A stretch of DNA of 64,000 nucleotides from Candidatus Lokiarchaeota archaeon (lineage in GTDB: Archaea; Asgardarchaeota; Thorarchaeia; Thorarchaeales; Thorarchaeaceae), in NCBI GenBank assembly GCA_014730275.1, contig WJIL01000096.1, positions 1 to 64,000 on the forward strand, given 5' to 3'. Shown here piece by piece: positions 35,123-44,769 of the stretch. The notes below the pieces were generated by a model. The model was not told the DNA's origin. It searched no databases and saw nothing but the letters and a program-made list of their open reading frames with translations. Both the position numbers and the translations under genes were made by a program. Position 1 is the stretch's first letter, and the number at the start of each line of letters is the position of its first letter.

Positions 35123-36371
35123 TGGAAGTCTTCTCCTCAAAAGGCAAGTATTTGGCAACGAACACGCTCAAATCATCCACATCGATGGATGAGCCACTCT
35201 TGAAAAGGCGTGTTTCTAATTGTGAAGTGCATAGAGGGCAAGGAGTAACAACTCGATCAGCATCAGTATTCTTTATGCCTTCCACATTCTCCTGCGTAAC
35301 AGCATCCGCAATAGCACTGGAATGATAGGCCACGAGACCTCCCCCACCGCAACATGAGTCTTCGACTTCTGAAACAGAAACCTCCACACCGGGTAAGCAA
35401 TCAAGAATCTCGAGAGCTTCATTCATGAGCTGTCTCGAAGTGTGTCGAATAAGATGGCATGGATCGTGGACGGTAACAACCACTTTGCTTCCGGAGGTTT
35501 CTTGTTTTGCTGCTTCCTTCAACTTCTCAAGCCCAATAACCTCTCTAAAATACTCAACTAGGTGATAGACCGGCATATTCCAATCATCACGAGACGCCAA
35601 ATATGATAGATTAGAAGTACATCCAGCACAGGTCGTCACAATCTTGTTGACACCTAATTCATCGAGTTTTGCCTTTAGCTCATCAGCTAGTTCTCGGGCG
35701 GTTTGATCATCCCCCATTAATCTAGATGGAAGACCACAACAATTCAGTTCATCGAGCAATGTATAGTCGACTTCAAAGAATTCCAAAACGGCCTTTCCAG
35801 CTTCTTTCACTTCTTGGGCTACCTCTTCTGCTTGACAGCCAGGATAAAACAGTACTTCGGCATCTCTTACGACACGGTCGGGGATAACGGGTAATCCAAA
35901 ACGTTCGCGTCGCATATCACGGCTTGCTTCTTTCTCCTCTTCATCATCCCATGGTTCAAACGCAAGATGATGCTCCAGGATAGTCTCTCGTACGGTATGT
36001 AGGCCTTTAGGTACCAAATCAGGACGATGCTCGAAAATCCTAGCTCTAATTAGGTTGACTATTTCGGGGATATCGACATTCTTTGGACACACTTCACGAC
36101 AAGTCCCGCAACCCGTACAGAGATAGACCATGTCACCCGCACTCCAGTATTCCGGGGGTGACCTGCTCAGCTCAACAGCAATACTTCGGGGACCTGAGAA
36201 ACGGTTGATTCCCACTGCAGCGACAACAGGACAATGGTTGATGCAGGTTCCGCAATTAATGCAATTTTCGATACTTGCGACCACGTCAAGTTCATCAGGC
36301 TTGTAAGGAGATATACCCTCTTCCTTTAGCGTCTGTTTAACAGTCTCATATGCTTCTTCCTCACTCATCAT
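35115..36371 (-). CDS. glpC: Glycerol-3-phosphate dehydrogenase Fe-S subunit, GlpC-like
   Basis: A 418-residue Fe-S protein with two 4Fe-4S motifs (CINCGTCINHCP, CTGCGTCREVCP) and two CCG domains (LNCCGLPSRLMG, DSCCGGGGLV). It would pass electrons from the GlpA/GlpB flavoproteins toward the membrane. A Met pair opens the protein. It overlaps the GlpB gene by four bases and the following oxidase gene by eight. GlpC is the best fit by context; the sequence alone does not separate it from other HdrD-like proteins. No membrane helix is obvious. Confidence 0.82.
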   Translation of the reverse strand: MMSEEEAYETVKQTLKEEGISPYKPDELDVVASIENCINCGTCINHCPVVAAVGINRFSGPRSIAVELSRSPPEYWSAGDMVYLCTGCGTCREVCPKNVDIPEIVNLIRARIFEHRPDLVPKGLHTVRETILEHHLAFEPWDDEEEKEASRDMRRERFGLPVIPDRVVRDAEVLFYPGCQAEEVAQEVKEAGKAVLEFFEVDYTLLDELNCCGLPSRLMGDDQTARELADELKAKLDELGVNKIVTTCAGCTSNLSYLASRDDWNMPVYHLVEYFREVIGLEKLKEAAKQETSGSKVVVTVHDPCHLIRHTSRQLMNEALEILDCLPGVEVSVSEVEDSCCGGGGLVAYHSSAIADAVTQENVEGIKNTDADRVVTPCPLCTSQLETRLFKSGSSIDVDDLSVFVAKYLPFEEKTSND

Positions 36372-37741
36372 TCTGCACCTCGCAAGTACTGAGATACATG
36401 CTTCCCCGCTAGACTCCCAGATAATAGAGCAACTCCTAAACCACTCTTCTCTGTTGGATATCTGTAACCTGCTATTGCAGAACCTGCGCAGAATATGTTC
36501 TCAGCAACTGTTTTTCCGTTTCTTCCAACCGGCTTCAAAGAACCGTCCACGGGTACACCACATCCGTAGATTGCGTGGCCATCCTGAGATATAGCAATAC
36601 GTTTTGTGAGTTCTCTTGGGGGAATATTCCGTGCTGATTCATACTGTTCCGTGACGACGGGTATATCAAAAACCGTCTCTCTAAGGCCATCTTTCTTGCC
36701 AGCCACTCCTCCGCCGATGAATTTCCCAGTTGCCAGCACAATCGCTTTCGTTTCAATAGTAAGAGAGCGAGCTGGCCCCCTAACCTGAAGTGAATTGATG
36801 TCAGTATCACTCAGGGCTTTTGGTTGACATTCATAGCCAATCATCAATGAACCACCACTGTTCTTGAAGACTTTCTCAAGAGAGCGTTGAAGACGCATCC
36901 CGGGTATTGAAGGCGGCAAGGCGAGCAATTCGAAGACAGTAGTTCCCGTAGCCTGCTCCAAGGCTTCTCGGATTCTTTGAGGATGATGGAGGCCCAAGAC
37001 AGGAGGGAAAGCGATGTGAGTGGCACCCACGGATTCTGCTTCATGGGTCAAATCATCAAGCATAGGTTCCATTTCGTCACCACCATGGTCAAAATGACGT
37101 GCCAATTCGATGGAAGAAATATTCTGTTTGGAACCATGAGGTGAGACGGATAATTTACAGTGACCAACTTTGCGTGGAGGAGTCTTATCCGATAGTTGAT
37201 TATCAACAAATGTGCGAGCTGCTACCTCAGCATCGAAATCCTGATGACCAGGAAAGCCCACGAATAATAAGCAGCTATCAGGGTCAGACATAAGGTTACC
37301 AGGGTTCATGCTTTTCTGGAGAAGGCAAGTTGGTTTTGTCGTGCCCAGCATAGTGATAGATTCGATATTCTTGTCAAGCGATCCATGCAAGGACGCAGGA
37401 GTTTCCTCAAGTCCATCTTTTAGCCATGATATGGCCTCGCCCATATGGTACTTCGATAGTTCAGTCTCCTCAATGACAGCTGAAGACACATCTTCGAGGA
37501 ATCCGTACGGATGAAAAGCATGAGAATTAGCCAGTGAAATCATTCCTTCAATAGGAGACGCAAAAGGATAGCATGATCCAGGCATATACCCAGCAACATC
37601 GATAGCTCCAGAAGAATACGCAGTTGCGCTTTGTCCTTTTCTCAATACTGTGACATCAAAACCCGATTCTGATGCAATACTACCTGCAACTAAGCCGGCC
37701 ATGCCACCGCCGATAACTACCAAGTCGCTCTCGAGGTCCAT
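36368..37741 (-). CDS. glpB: Anaerobic glycerol-3-phosphate dehydrogenase subunit B-like flavoprotein
   Basis: A 457-residue FAD protein. The dinucleotide-binding start is DLVVIGGGMAGLVAGSIASESG; later segments KAIVLATGKFIGGGVAGK and NIFCAGSAIAGYRYPTEKSGLGVAL are typical of GlpB. In bacteria GlpB joins GlpA and GlpC in the anaerobic enzyme that oxidises sn-glycerol 3-phosphate to dihydroxyacetone phosphate. The ATG opening MDLES is chosen because GGGAGG precedes it and it overlaps the GlpA stop by one base (TGATG); an upstream in-frame ATG lies within GlpA. Confidence 0.88.
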   Translation of the reverse strand: MDLESDLVVIGGGMAGLVAGSIASESGFDVTVLRKGQSATAYSSGAIDVAGYMPGSCYPFASPIEGMISLANSHAFHPYGFLEDVSSAVIEETELSKYHMGEAISWLKDGLEETPASLHGSLDKNIESITMLGTTKPTCLLQKSMNPGNLMSDPDSCLLFVGFPGHQDFDAEVAARTFVDNQLSDKTPPRKVGHCKLSVSPHGSKQNISSIELARHFDHGGDEMEPMLDDLTHEAESVGATHIAFPPVLGLHHPQRIREALEQATGTTVFELLALPPSIPGMRLQRSLEKVFKNSGGSLMIGYECQPKALSDTDINSLQVRGPARSLTIETKAIVLATGKFIGGGVAGKKDGLRETVFDIPVVTEQYESARNIPPRELTKRIAISQDGHAIYGCGVPVDGSLKPVGRNGKTVAENIFCAGSAIAGYRYPTEKSGLGVALLSGSLAGKHVSQYLRGAE

Positions 37742-39393
37742 CAGCAAATTCCCTCCCATGGCTTTCGTTGATACTCTGCATCAGACTGGTCAATATTGCC
37801 TACACAGGAGTATATTCCCTGCATCAGCTCCTCTTGGCTCAGTTGCTCGCCTCTCAACGATGGGCGCTTTCCTTTCCAACGTTCAGCTAAGTAGTCCATG
37901 ATTTCAAGTTGATAATCGATACCAGACCAGTCAAGTTCCTTTGTAAGAATGGCTGAGGCTTTGTATGTACAGAAAGTACCTTGGCAAGGGCCAGTACCCA
38001 ATCTTACTCGCCTTCGTAGGTCATTTAGGGAACGGGGGAATTCCTCTTGTATCGAGTATCTCAATTCAGCTTCCATTATAGGTTCACATGTGCATACAGT
38101 AGTCTTCCATTCAGGGTGGGCATCGGCTAGCTCAAGCACTTGTTCAGCCTCAGTCCCGTGGCGAGTGCGCATGCGCTCAACCATATGCTGTGAAACACCA
38201 TATTTCTTGGAAAGCGCTAGAACATCAACATCACCATCCATTCCTGGCAGAGGCTGCATATGGGTGTCACATGTTTTATCTACTCCAAGCCATTCGCAAA
38301 CCATATCAGTAACAGATTCAGCCATGTGACGACACATCACAAGCTTTCCTCCGACGAAACTGAAGATACCAGGAGCGTCATCCTCATGGGCGAGTATATC
38401 ATAGCCACGGGTCACATCATCTTCTGGTTTCTTCCAATCAGCAACCAGCGGGCGAACACCCTCCATTGTTCGAATGATTCTTGCTTCGCGAACAGAGGGA
38501 ACAACCCACTCCATGCTTTTCAGAAGATACTCAATTTCATCGCTGCTAGCCACAAGCTTGTCGGGATCCTCCCAAGTGTCGAGAGCAGTTGTTCCCAACA
38601 AAGCTGTATTCTCGTGAGGGAATAAGTAAATCATCCGGCCGTCGACAGCCTTTGCAATGATACCTACATTCACGACTCGTCGGTCAAGAATAACATGCGC
38701 TCCTTTGTTTGGCCGTATCTCCACATTCGCTGAAGCCATATCAGCTACTTCATCAGCCCATGGTCCCGTTGCGTTCACAACGCAATCTGCTACAACGGAT
38801 TCAGTCTTTCGAGAGACTCTATCAAAGAAAGTAACCTGATTCCCACCCCCGTCCAAGTTTTCGATGTCATGAACCTCACAGTATGTCCTTACAGACGCAC
38901 CATTTCGCTGTGCATCTAGTGCCTGCAAAAGACACAAGCGGAAGGGGGAAATGAAGTATTCCTCGAAATAAATTGAAGCAATGATATTCGGATTCAGCGT
39001 TGGCTCTATCTCGAGCGCGTCCTCAGGAGTCAAGAACAGAACCGGTGGAACATCTCTTGTCTCTGCACGTTTCGAATACTCTTCAGCGAAATTTCCACCC
39101 GTAGAAACATCACTCATCTGCATCAAAGGTGTAAGAATAGGATTCTTCATAATGAGGTGTCGTGCAATTCGTCTGAAGTGAACGACCTCTTCAGAACACA
39201 TATCGACAATGTCAGGTTCATCCATATACTTCAGACCTGACGAAATCATTCCTGCACATGTCCCAACAGTTGCAGAAGCGATGTCATCCCGTTCAAGCAG
39301 TAGTGTTTCGAGTCCTCTCATGGCACAATCGCGTGCCACTGCTGTTCCTGTGCTGCCGCCACCAATGACGACAACGTCATAATCATAGGCCAT
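37741..39393 (-). CDS. glpA: Anaerobic glycerol-3-phosphate dehydrogenase subunit A
   Basis: A 550-residue flavoprotein, the catalytic subunit. FAD binding: YDVVVIGGGSTGTAVARD. Substrate domain: CVVNATGPWADEVADMA, with PNKGAHVILDRRVV and MEGVRPLVADW. The C-terminal extension holds a BFD-like [2Fe-2S] site (TCTCEP and GTGPCQGTFC, four Cys), found in GlpA but not aerobic GlpD. It oxidises sn-glycerol 3-phosphate. GlpA-like enzymes in archaea matter because archaeal lipids use glycerol 1-phosphate. Confidence 0.92.
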   Translation of the reverse strand: MAYDYDVVVIGGGSTGTAVARDCAMRGLETLLLERDDIASATVGTCAGMISSGLKYMDEPDIVDMCSEEVVHFRRIARHLIMKNPILTPLMQMSDVSTGGNFAEEYSKRAETRDVPPVLFLTPEDALEIEPTLNPNIIASIYFEEYFISPFRLCLLQALDAQRNGASVRTYCEVHDIENLDGGGNQVTFFDRVSRKTESVVADCVVNATGPWADEVADMASANVEIRPNKGAHVILDRRVVNVGIIAKAVDGRMIYLFPHENTALLGTTALDTWEDPDKLVASSDEIEYLLKSMEWVVPSVREARIIRTMEGVRPLVADWKKPEDDVTRGYDILAHEDDAPGIFSFVGGKLVMCRHMAESVTDMVCEWLGVDKTCDTHMQPLPGMDGDVDVLALSKKYGVSQHMVERMRTRHGTEAEQVLELADAHPEWKTTVCTCEPIMEAELRYSIQEEFPRSLNDLRRRVRLGTGPCQGTFCTYKASAILTKELDWSGIDYQLEIMDYLAERWKGKRPSLRGEQLSQEELMQGIYSCVGNIDQSDAEYQRKPWEGIC

Positions 39394-39496
39394 TCTTGCT
39401 CATTTCTCCAATCATGGATTCGGACTTTTGTCTGGATTATCAAAGGTGCCTTTTCATCATCAGATACAAGGGTTTCGAAATGTCGAAACCTTTGAA

Positions 39497-40954
39497 CTAG
39501 GATATCAATTCCATGATTTCGTCCATTTCGGCCATCATTAATTTGTTGAAGGTGGCGAATCGCCGCATGTATACCTCAACATGCTCGGGTATTGGCTCTC
39601 GGCGTTCGTCGATATGAAACATGTTGTCAACAGCTTCTTCGTAGTCTCCATAGAGCTTGGTACCAACAGCTGCGAGCATTGCCGCTCCAATGACTGTAGA
39701 ATCACGAGAGCGCGGAAGAACTGTTTCTTTGTTTGTACAATCAGCTTGAATTTGTCGCCATAATGGAGAATTGGTTCCACCTCCATCAATCCTGAGTTCC
39801 TCAAATTCCATTTCAAGCATTCCCTCCATCATCTGTACATAGGATTGAATACCATAACCATTGGCCTCCATGATGGCACGCGCTACATGTGCTCGAGTAT
39901 GATTGAAACCGAAATTGTAGAATATACCTTTCTGATATGCCATGAAGGGAAACACAACTAGGCCATCGCTCCCAGCAGGTACAGATTCTGCAGATTCGCA
40001 AATAAGATCGTATACATCCTGATCCGTTTGGTCAGCTAAACGTCGTTCTCTCTCACAGAACTGGTCACGGTACCAGCGGAATGCTAGACCGGTTCCGGGG
40101 ATAACACCTTCAAGAATCCATTCCCCGGGTATCGCCGAAGGATTACTGAACATCACGTAGGGATCTTCAATGAAACCATCAGTTGGAGTAGTGACGAACG
40201 TCCCAGTACCAGTTGTGGCTTTCACCAATCCGGACCTTGTAGTACCCGTTCCCAAGGCGGAACATTGCTGATCTCCACTGCCCATAATAACGGGGGTTCC
40301 GGCTTTTAGAGATGTCCGTTTTTCAGCGTAAGCAGAAACTTCGCCTATCAGAGTTCCAGGTGTGACAATTTCCACAAGCTTCGATTGTGGTATACCTGTT
40401 TCTTCGCAAAGCTCATCAGACCATCGAAGAGTATCATGGTCGATAGGTCCGTAGCGTGCATTGGCTGGTTCACTCACCAACCTACCACATAACTTGCTGT
40501 TGATGTAAGCATCGAGATGAACAAACTTAGCTGCCTTTTCGAAGATTGTGGGTTCGTTTTCTTTGAACCAGAGTATCTTGTTAACACTCTTCCGTGGTCC
40601 AATCTGGTCGGCAATCTCCTTGGCCTTCTCTGATGACCGATTATCAACCCAAGTTACAGTTGGCGAAAGGGGTTCTTGTTCCTTATCAAGAGGTGTTATG
40701 CAGTCCCTAGTTGTAGTTGCTATAGCTGCTACAACACCCTCGGGGCCATGTTCATAGGCGGCCACTGCACGTTGCATAGTGTTTCCTGCTGCTCTCCAAA
40801 ACGCCTCCGGAACCTGTTCGTGCGTTTTCAATCTGCGTGGTTTTGCAGGATATTCCTCATAGGCCCTGCTCAATTCATTTCCTTCTTCATCAACAAGAAC
40901 CGACCGGGCACCAGTAGTTCCGATATCAAAAACAGCAAAGACTCTGTCACTCAT
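39497..40954 (-). CDS. glpK: FGGY family carbohydrate kinase, probably glycerol kinase
   Basis: A 485-residue cytoplasmic kinase. FGGY_N start: AVFDIGTTGARSVLVDEEGN. The substrate region is TTTRDCITPLDKEQ and TVTWVDNRS, and the FGGY_C ATP segment is RIDGGGTNSPLWRQIQADC. GGGTGAT lies before the ATG used here; an ATG eight codons upstream is less likely. FGGY sequences do not give substrate easily, and some features resemble xylulokinases, but its place ahead of glpABC favours glycerol. A gap of 103 bases separates it from glpA. Confidence 0.82.
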   Translation of the reverse strand: MSDRVFAVFDIGTTGARSVLVDEEGNELSRAYEEYPAKPRRLKTHEQVPEAFWRAAGNTMQRAVAAYEHGPEGVVAAIATTTRDCITPLDKEQEPLSPTVTWVDNRSSEKAKEIADQIGPRKSVNKILWFKENEPTIFEKAAKFVHLDAYINSKLCGRLVSEPANARYGPIDHDTLRWSDELCEETGIPQSKLVEIVTPGTLIGEVSAYAEKRTSLKAGTPVIMGSGDQQCSALGTGTTRSGLVKATTGTGTFVTTPTDGFIEDPYVMFSNPSAIPGEWILEGVIPGTGLAFRWYRDQFCERERRLADQTDQDVYDLICESAESVPAGSDGLVVFPFMAYQKGIFYNFGFNHTRAHVARAIMEANGYGIQSYVQMMEGMLEMEFEELRIDGGGTNSPLWRQIQADCTNKETVLPRSRDSTVIGAAMLAAVGTKLYGDYEEAVDNMFHIDERREPIPEHVEVYMRRFATFNKLMMAEMDEIMELIS

Positions 40955-41037
40955 ACAATCACCCATGTTAGAGAACATATTGCTTGGTGTAGAAGTACCA
41001 TAAGACTCCTTCGCCAGTAGTATTATGAGGGATAGAA

Positions 41038-41994
41038 ATGGCAGAAAGCAAAATGAATGACAGAGCAGTCATGACGAAGATTGCAGACCATTTCTACTTG
41101 ATTAGAGGAGACAATCGGTCCCGCTTTCCCGAAGCAAACTGTGTTCTTGTTGATGATAAGATTTTGACGCTAATCGATGCCGGTGCCTCCCTCAACAACA
41201 TCAAGCAAGGACTTGCGGTATTAGATTATGCAATCGAAGATCTTGATAGAATAGTCCTTAGCCATTTCCATATCGACCACAAAGGGTATGCCAATCACAT
41301 TCATGAAATTACGAATTGCGAAGTAATCTGTCACAAACTAGCAGACAAAGGAGTACAAACGTTTGAGGGGATGGTCGATTACTATGGCATAGATGGGCAT
41401 AGATTCTATGATGATTGGGGTCGGTTCTTGAAACAGAGATTACCCCACGTAACGAGAGAATACAACGTTACAGGTCATTTTACAGACGACACACCTATCG
41501 ACTGCGGCCAAACACAAGTAATACCACTCCATACACCGGGGCATACTATTGATCACACATGCTTTGGGCTTGGCGGTTACGAAAAGCTAATGCTAGTAGA
41601 TATTGACTTGACTGGTTTTGGCCCATGGTACGGCAACGAAGTAAGTGATGTTGATGAATTCAGAGCATCAATCAGACGTATACGAAGACTCAAGCCAAAG
41701 ATTGTAGTAAGCGGTCACTTACAGAAACCAATCAGTAGGAACATAGAACACAAACTGAAACTCTACCTCAACAAAATAGATGAGCGAGACAATGAAATAT
41801 TGAGATTGGTGTCGAAGGGTTACGATACAGTTCAGAAACTGGCTAATAGGCCTACAATCTACCCTCGAATACCCAGAGATCTCTTTCTAGTTTTCGAGGA
41901 ATTCATGTTGCAGAAACATATCGAATCCCTCGAGGCCAAGGGGCTGCTCAGTAGATCTGAAGAGGGGACTCTTCGAGCTGAATCCCCTCAGTAA
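41038..41994 (+). CDS. Metallo-beta-lactamase fold hydrolase
   Basis: A 318-residue MBL-fold protein. The metal motif is LSHFHIDHKGYANH (HxHxDH), a later ligand region is IPLHTPGHTIDHTC, and a distal His is in VVSGHLQKP. The C-terminal about 70 residues are helical and resemble the extra region of thiolesterase-like MBL proteins. GAGGGAT precedes the ATG. It is divergent from the kinase gene, with 83 bases between starts. The substrate is unknown; glyoxalase II-like or thioester hydrolysis is possible. Confidence 0.9.
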   Translation: MAESKMNDRAVMTKIADHFYLIRGDNRSRFPEANCVLVDDKILTLIDAGASLNNIKQGLAVLDYAIEDLDRIVLSHFHIDHKGYANHIHEITNCEVICHKLADKGVQTFEGMVDYYGIDGHRFYDDWGRFLKQRLPHVTREYNVTGHFTDDTPIDCGQTQVIPLHTPGHTIDHTCFGLGGYEKLMLVDIDLTGFGPWYGNEVSDVDEFRASIRRIRRLKPKIVVSGHLQKPISRNIEHKLKLYLNKIDERDNEILRLVSKGYDTVQKLANRPTIYPRIPRDLFLVFEEFMLQKHIESLEAKGLLSRSEEGTLRAESPQ

Positions 41995-42015
41995 CAGTAA
42001 TCAGAATACGAACTA

Positions 42016-42801
42016 TTATTCGTGCTGAAATTCTGGTTTCCGCTTTGATAGAAACGCGTCTACCCCTTCTTCTTGATCCTTGGTGTCGAAAGTCTTGCAG
42101 AATGCATCCTTCTCGAATTCAAGATTTTTGTCTAGTGGGTCTGTCCATGCTCGGTTCAACGACCGCTTCGCCAGGTCAATTGCCACACCAGGTTTCTTTG
42201 CTAGCTTTTGGGCTAGGGCCTTTGCCTCCTCCTTAACCTGAGTGACAGAATCGAAAAGCATGTTCACAAGTCCATGTGAGCAAGCATGACCTGCATCAAT
42301 GTGGTCTCCTGTGAAAATCATCTCTTTAGCAAGTCCAAGGCCGATAAGGCGAGGTAATCGAACAGTACCGCCGAATCCCGGAATAATCCCAAGATTGATC
42401 TCCGGTTGACCAAACTTCGCATTCTCAGAAGCATATCGGATATCACAAGCCATCGCGATTTCACAGCCACCACCAAGAGCGAACCCATTTACTGCTGCAA
42501 TTACAGGTTTGCTCATTGATTCAATATATGTACAAAGCTCTTGCCCATTTTCCGCTAGCTCTCGAACAGTCTCGGAATTCCTGCCTTGGAATTCACTGAT
42601 GTCAGCACCGGCGGCAAATGCTTTTTCGCCTGCTCCGGTTAGTACAACTGCCCTGATTTTGTCATCCTCCTCTGCCTGTTCGAATAGCTCGCGCATTCGA
42701 AAAACAACAGCAGAATTAAGCGCATTCAGTTTCTTAGGACGGTTGATTGTGATTATCGCCACACCTTCGTTAGTATGGTATAGTACATCCTCATCAGACA
42801 T
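42016..42801 (-). CDS. Enoyl-CoA hydratase/isomerase family protein
   Basis: A 261-residue crotonase. The oxyanion-hole phrase is GAGEKAFAAGADISEFQ and the core is FALGGGCEIAMACDIRYASENAKF. The catalytic pair of Glu lies in GGGCE and QPEINLGIIPGFGG. It hydrates trans-2-enoyl-CoA in acyl-CoA breakdown. A second crotonase is encoded at 48399-49211. It is convergent with the MBL-fold gene. Confidence 0.93.
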   Translation of the reverse strand: MSDEDVLYHTNEGVAIITINRPKKLNALNSAVVFRMRELFEQAEEDDKIRAVVLTGAGEKAFAAGADISEFQGRNSETVRELAENGQELCTYIESMSKPVIAAVNGFALGGGCEIAMACDIRYASENAKFGQPEINLGIIPGFGGTVRLPRLIGLGLAKEMIFTGDHIDAGHACSHGLVNMLFDSVTQVKEEAKALAQKLAKKPGVAIDLAKRSLNRAWTDPLDKNLEFEKDAFCKTFDTKDQEEGVDAFLSKRKPEFQHE

Positions 42802-42959
42802 TGTATTCCTCTCCAGATGAACTCAGTATCTAAAATAGAGGCGGGTATCATGGTAATAAGCATCCGGGTCAACTTCCAAGAACAAGTGAATTGGAGCCCT
42901 CTTTGTTTGTTCCAATAGCCTTTTGTACCTGAATTAACTATAATTATTATTGAGAGGAA

Positions 42960-44174
42960 ATGAGAAGAGCTTGGCGAATAGCATCCGAAGATGAAATAAG
43001 GGAAGGCAAAACCACGGATGTTTACTTTGATCGAACTGTCGAGATACTTGAAGCAGAGAATGTGAACCCAATAGTGCACGCTGAATTCACGGTATCAAGT
43101 ATACCTAAGAACTATGAATGGGGCGTTACTGGTGGAATTGATGATGCGCTCAAGCTCTTGGAAGGGAAAGAAATAGACGTATATGGCCTTCCGGAGGGAA
43201 CTGTATTCTGGGCAAGAGGAAGTAATGGTGTTCGAACCCCAGTTCTTGCGATAGAAGGCCACTATAGAGAATTTACTGCAATGGAGACACCTGTGCTCGG
43301 GTTCATATGTCATACTTCTGGAATGGTTACAAAAACAGCACATGTGCGGCTGGCCGCTGGCGACAAGCTCTTGTTATCCTTCGGTGCCAGAAGAACACAT
43401 CCAGCCATTACGCCCCAAGTGGCATATGCGGGATACGTAGGTGGATGCGACGGGGTTTCATGTGTCTTAGGTGGGGAGCTGCTGGGCATTGAACCATCGG
43501 GAACCATGCCTCATGCACTGATTATTTCGTTCCAAGACCATAGAAAGGCGTGGGAAAGCTACGACAAACACGTTGACAAAGATGCTGCCAGAGTAGCCCT
43601 TGTTGATACCTACTTGGACGAAGTAAAGGAGTCAATCATGGCTGCAGAAACGATTGAAGACCTAGATGGGGTTAGACTGGACACACCCAGCAGCCGCAGA
43701 GGTAGTATGAAGAGAATTCTACAAGAAGTGCGATGGGAACTTGATGCACGGGGATTCGAAGACGTTGAGATTTTTGTTAGTGGAGGGCTTGATGTTGATT
43801 CGGTCACAGCATTAAGAAAGGTTGGAGCTGATGGTTTCGGCGTGGGAGGGGCAATAAGCAATGCACCAGCTGTGGACTTTGCAATGGATATTGTGTCCAT
43901 GATTTCGGATGACGAATGGATTCCTGTTGCGAAGCGAGGTAAATTCTCTGGCAGAAAACGGGTTTGGCGATGCAATGACTGTCTGCGAACACAATCAAGC
44001 CTTCTAGATTCAAATCCTGGAGTGTGTCCAGTTTGTGGGGGGAAAATGGAGAAACTGACTGTCAAATTGATGGAGGATGGCGAGATTCTTCAGGCACCAA
44101 AATCGCCAGATGAAATTAGAGATTCAGTACTGAAACAGATTAGGAGATTTGATGATATTGGTAGACACGATTGA
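42960..44174 (+). CDS. Nicotinate phosphoribosyltransferase, archaeal type
   Basis: A 404-residue enzyme converting nicotinate and PRPP to nicotinate mononucleotide. The barrel half shows FICHTSGMVTKTAHVRLAAGDK, SFGARRTHPAI and EIFVSGGLDVDSVTAL. The C-terminal module has four cysteines in two CxxC pairs (WRCNDCLR, VCPVCGGK), which bind zinc in the Thermoplasma homologue. GAGAGGAA directly precedes the ATG. The gene overlaps the nicotinamidase-like gene by 23 bases, so the two form an NAD salvage pair. Confidence 0.92.
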   Translation: MRRAWRIASEDEIREGKTTDVYFDRTVEILEAENVNPIVHAEFTVSSIPKNYEWGVTGGIDDALKLLEGKEIDVYGLPEGTVFWARGSNGVRTPVLAIEGHYREFTAMETPVLGFICHTSGMVTKTAHVRLAAGDKLLLSFGARRTHPAITPQVAYAGYVGGCDGVSCVLGGELLGIEPSGTMPHALIISFQDHRKAWESYDKHVDKDAARVALVDTYLDEVKESIMAAETIEDLDGVRLDTPSSRRGSMKRILQEVRWELDARGFEDVEIFVSGGLDVDSVTALRKVGADGFGVGGAISNAPAVDFAMDIVSMISDDEWIPVAKRGKFSGRKRVWRCNDCLRTQSSLLDSNPGVCPVCGGKMEKLTVKLMEDGEILQAPKSPDEIRDSVLKQIRRFDDIGRHD

Positions 44175-44724
44175 TGCAGATAAGACAGCCGTAATCATTG
44201 TAGATATGCTCAACGACTTTGTGAGGCCAGACGGTGCTCTTCCTGTGCCGGGAGCCGAAGACCTGATTCCAAACCAACAGCGAATTCTTGAGAAGGCAAG
44301 GGAAGAGGGGCTTTTTGTTGTATATGTTGCTGATCACCACATGCCAGATGACGAAGAATTCGATGTGTGGGGCGCGCATGCAGTCGAAGGTACTGAAGGT
44401 GCACAGGTTATTGACGAAATAGCACCCAAGGGAAATGAAAAGGTAATTCCAAAACGAAGATACTCGGGATTCTTCGGGACAGACTTGGATTTGACACTCC
44501 GTGAACATAACATTGAGAAGGTCATTATCTTTGGCGTACTGACCGATATATGTGTCAACTATACTTCTGCTGGAGCAACAGCGCGGGGGTATGATGCAGT
44601 TGTTGTCAGTGACGCAGTCTCCAGTAATGATGAAGAGGATCACAAATTCGCACTGAAGCACATGCAGAAAGTCCACGATACCGAAGTGGAGACCACTGAA
44701 GAAATCCTATCTGCCTTGAACTGA
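44152..44724 (+). CDS. Isochorismatase-fold hydrolase, probable nicotinamidase
   Basis: A 190-residue cysteine hydrolase. The catalytic Asp is in AVIIVDMLNDF, a basic residue is in VIPKRRYSGFFGT, and the nucleophile Cys is in GVLTDICVNYT; these form the isochorismatase-family triad. Overlap with nicotinate phosphoribosyltransferase strongly suggests nicotinamide to nicotinate conversion (PncA role). TAGGAG lies five bases before the ATG; a TTG one codon upstream is not needed. Metal ligands (ADHHMPDDEEF) resemble the PncA metal loop. Confidence 0.88.
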   Translation: MILVDTIDADKTAVIIVDMLNDFVRPDGALPVPGAEDLIPNQQRILEKAREEGLFVVYVADHHMPDDEEFDVWGAHAVEGTEGAQVIDEIAPKGNEKVIPKRRYSGFFGTDLDLTLREHNIEKVIIFGVLTDICVNYTSAGATARGYDAVVVSDAVSSNDEEDHKFALKHMQKVHDTEVETTEEILSALN

Positions 44725-44769
44725 TAGAATGGCGCGTTTTATGAGAATGTTGTTACTCAATATTGAGTA

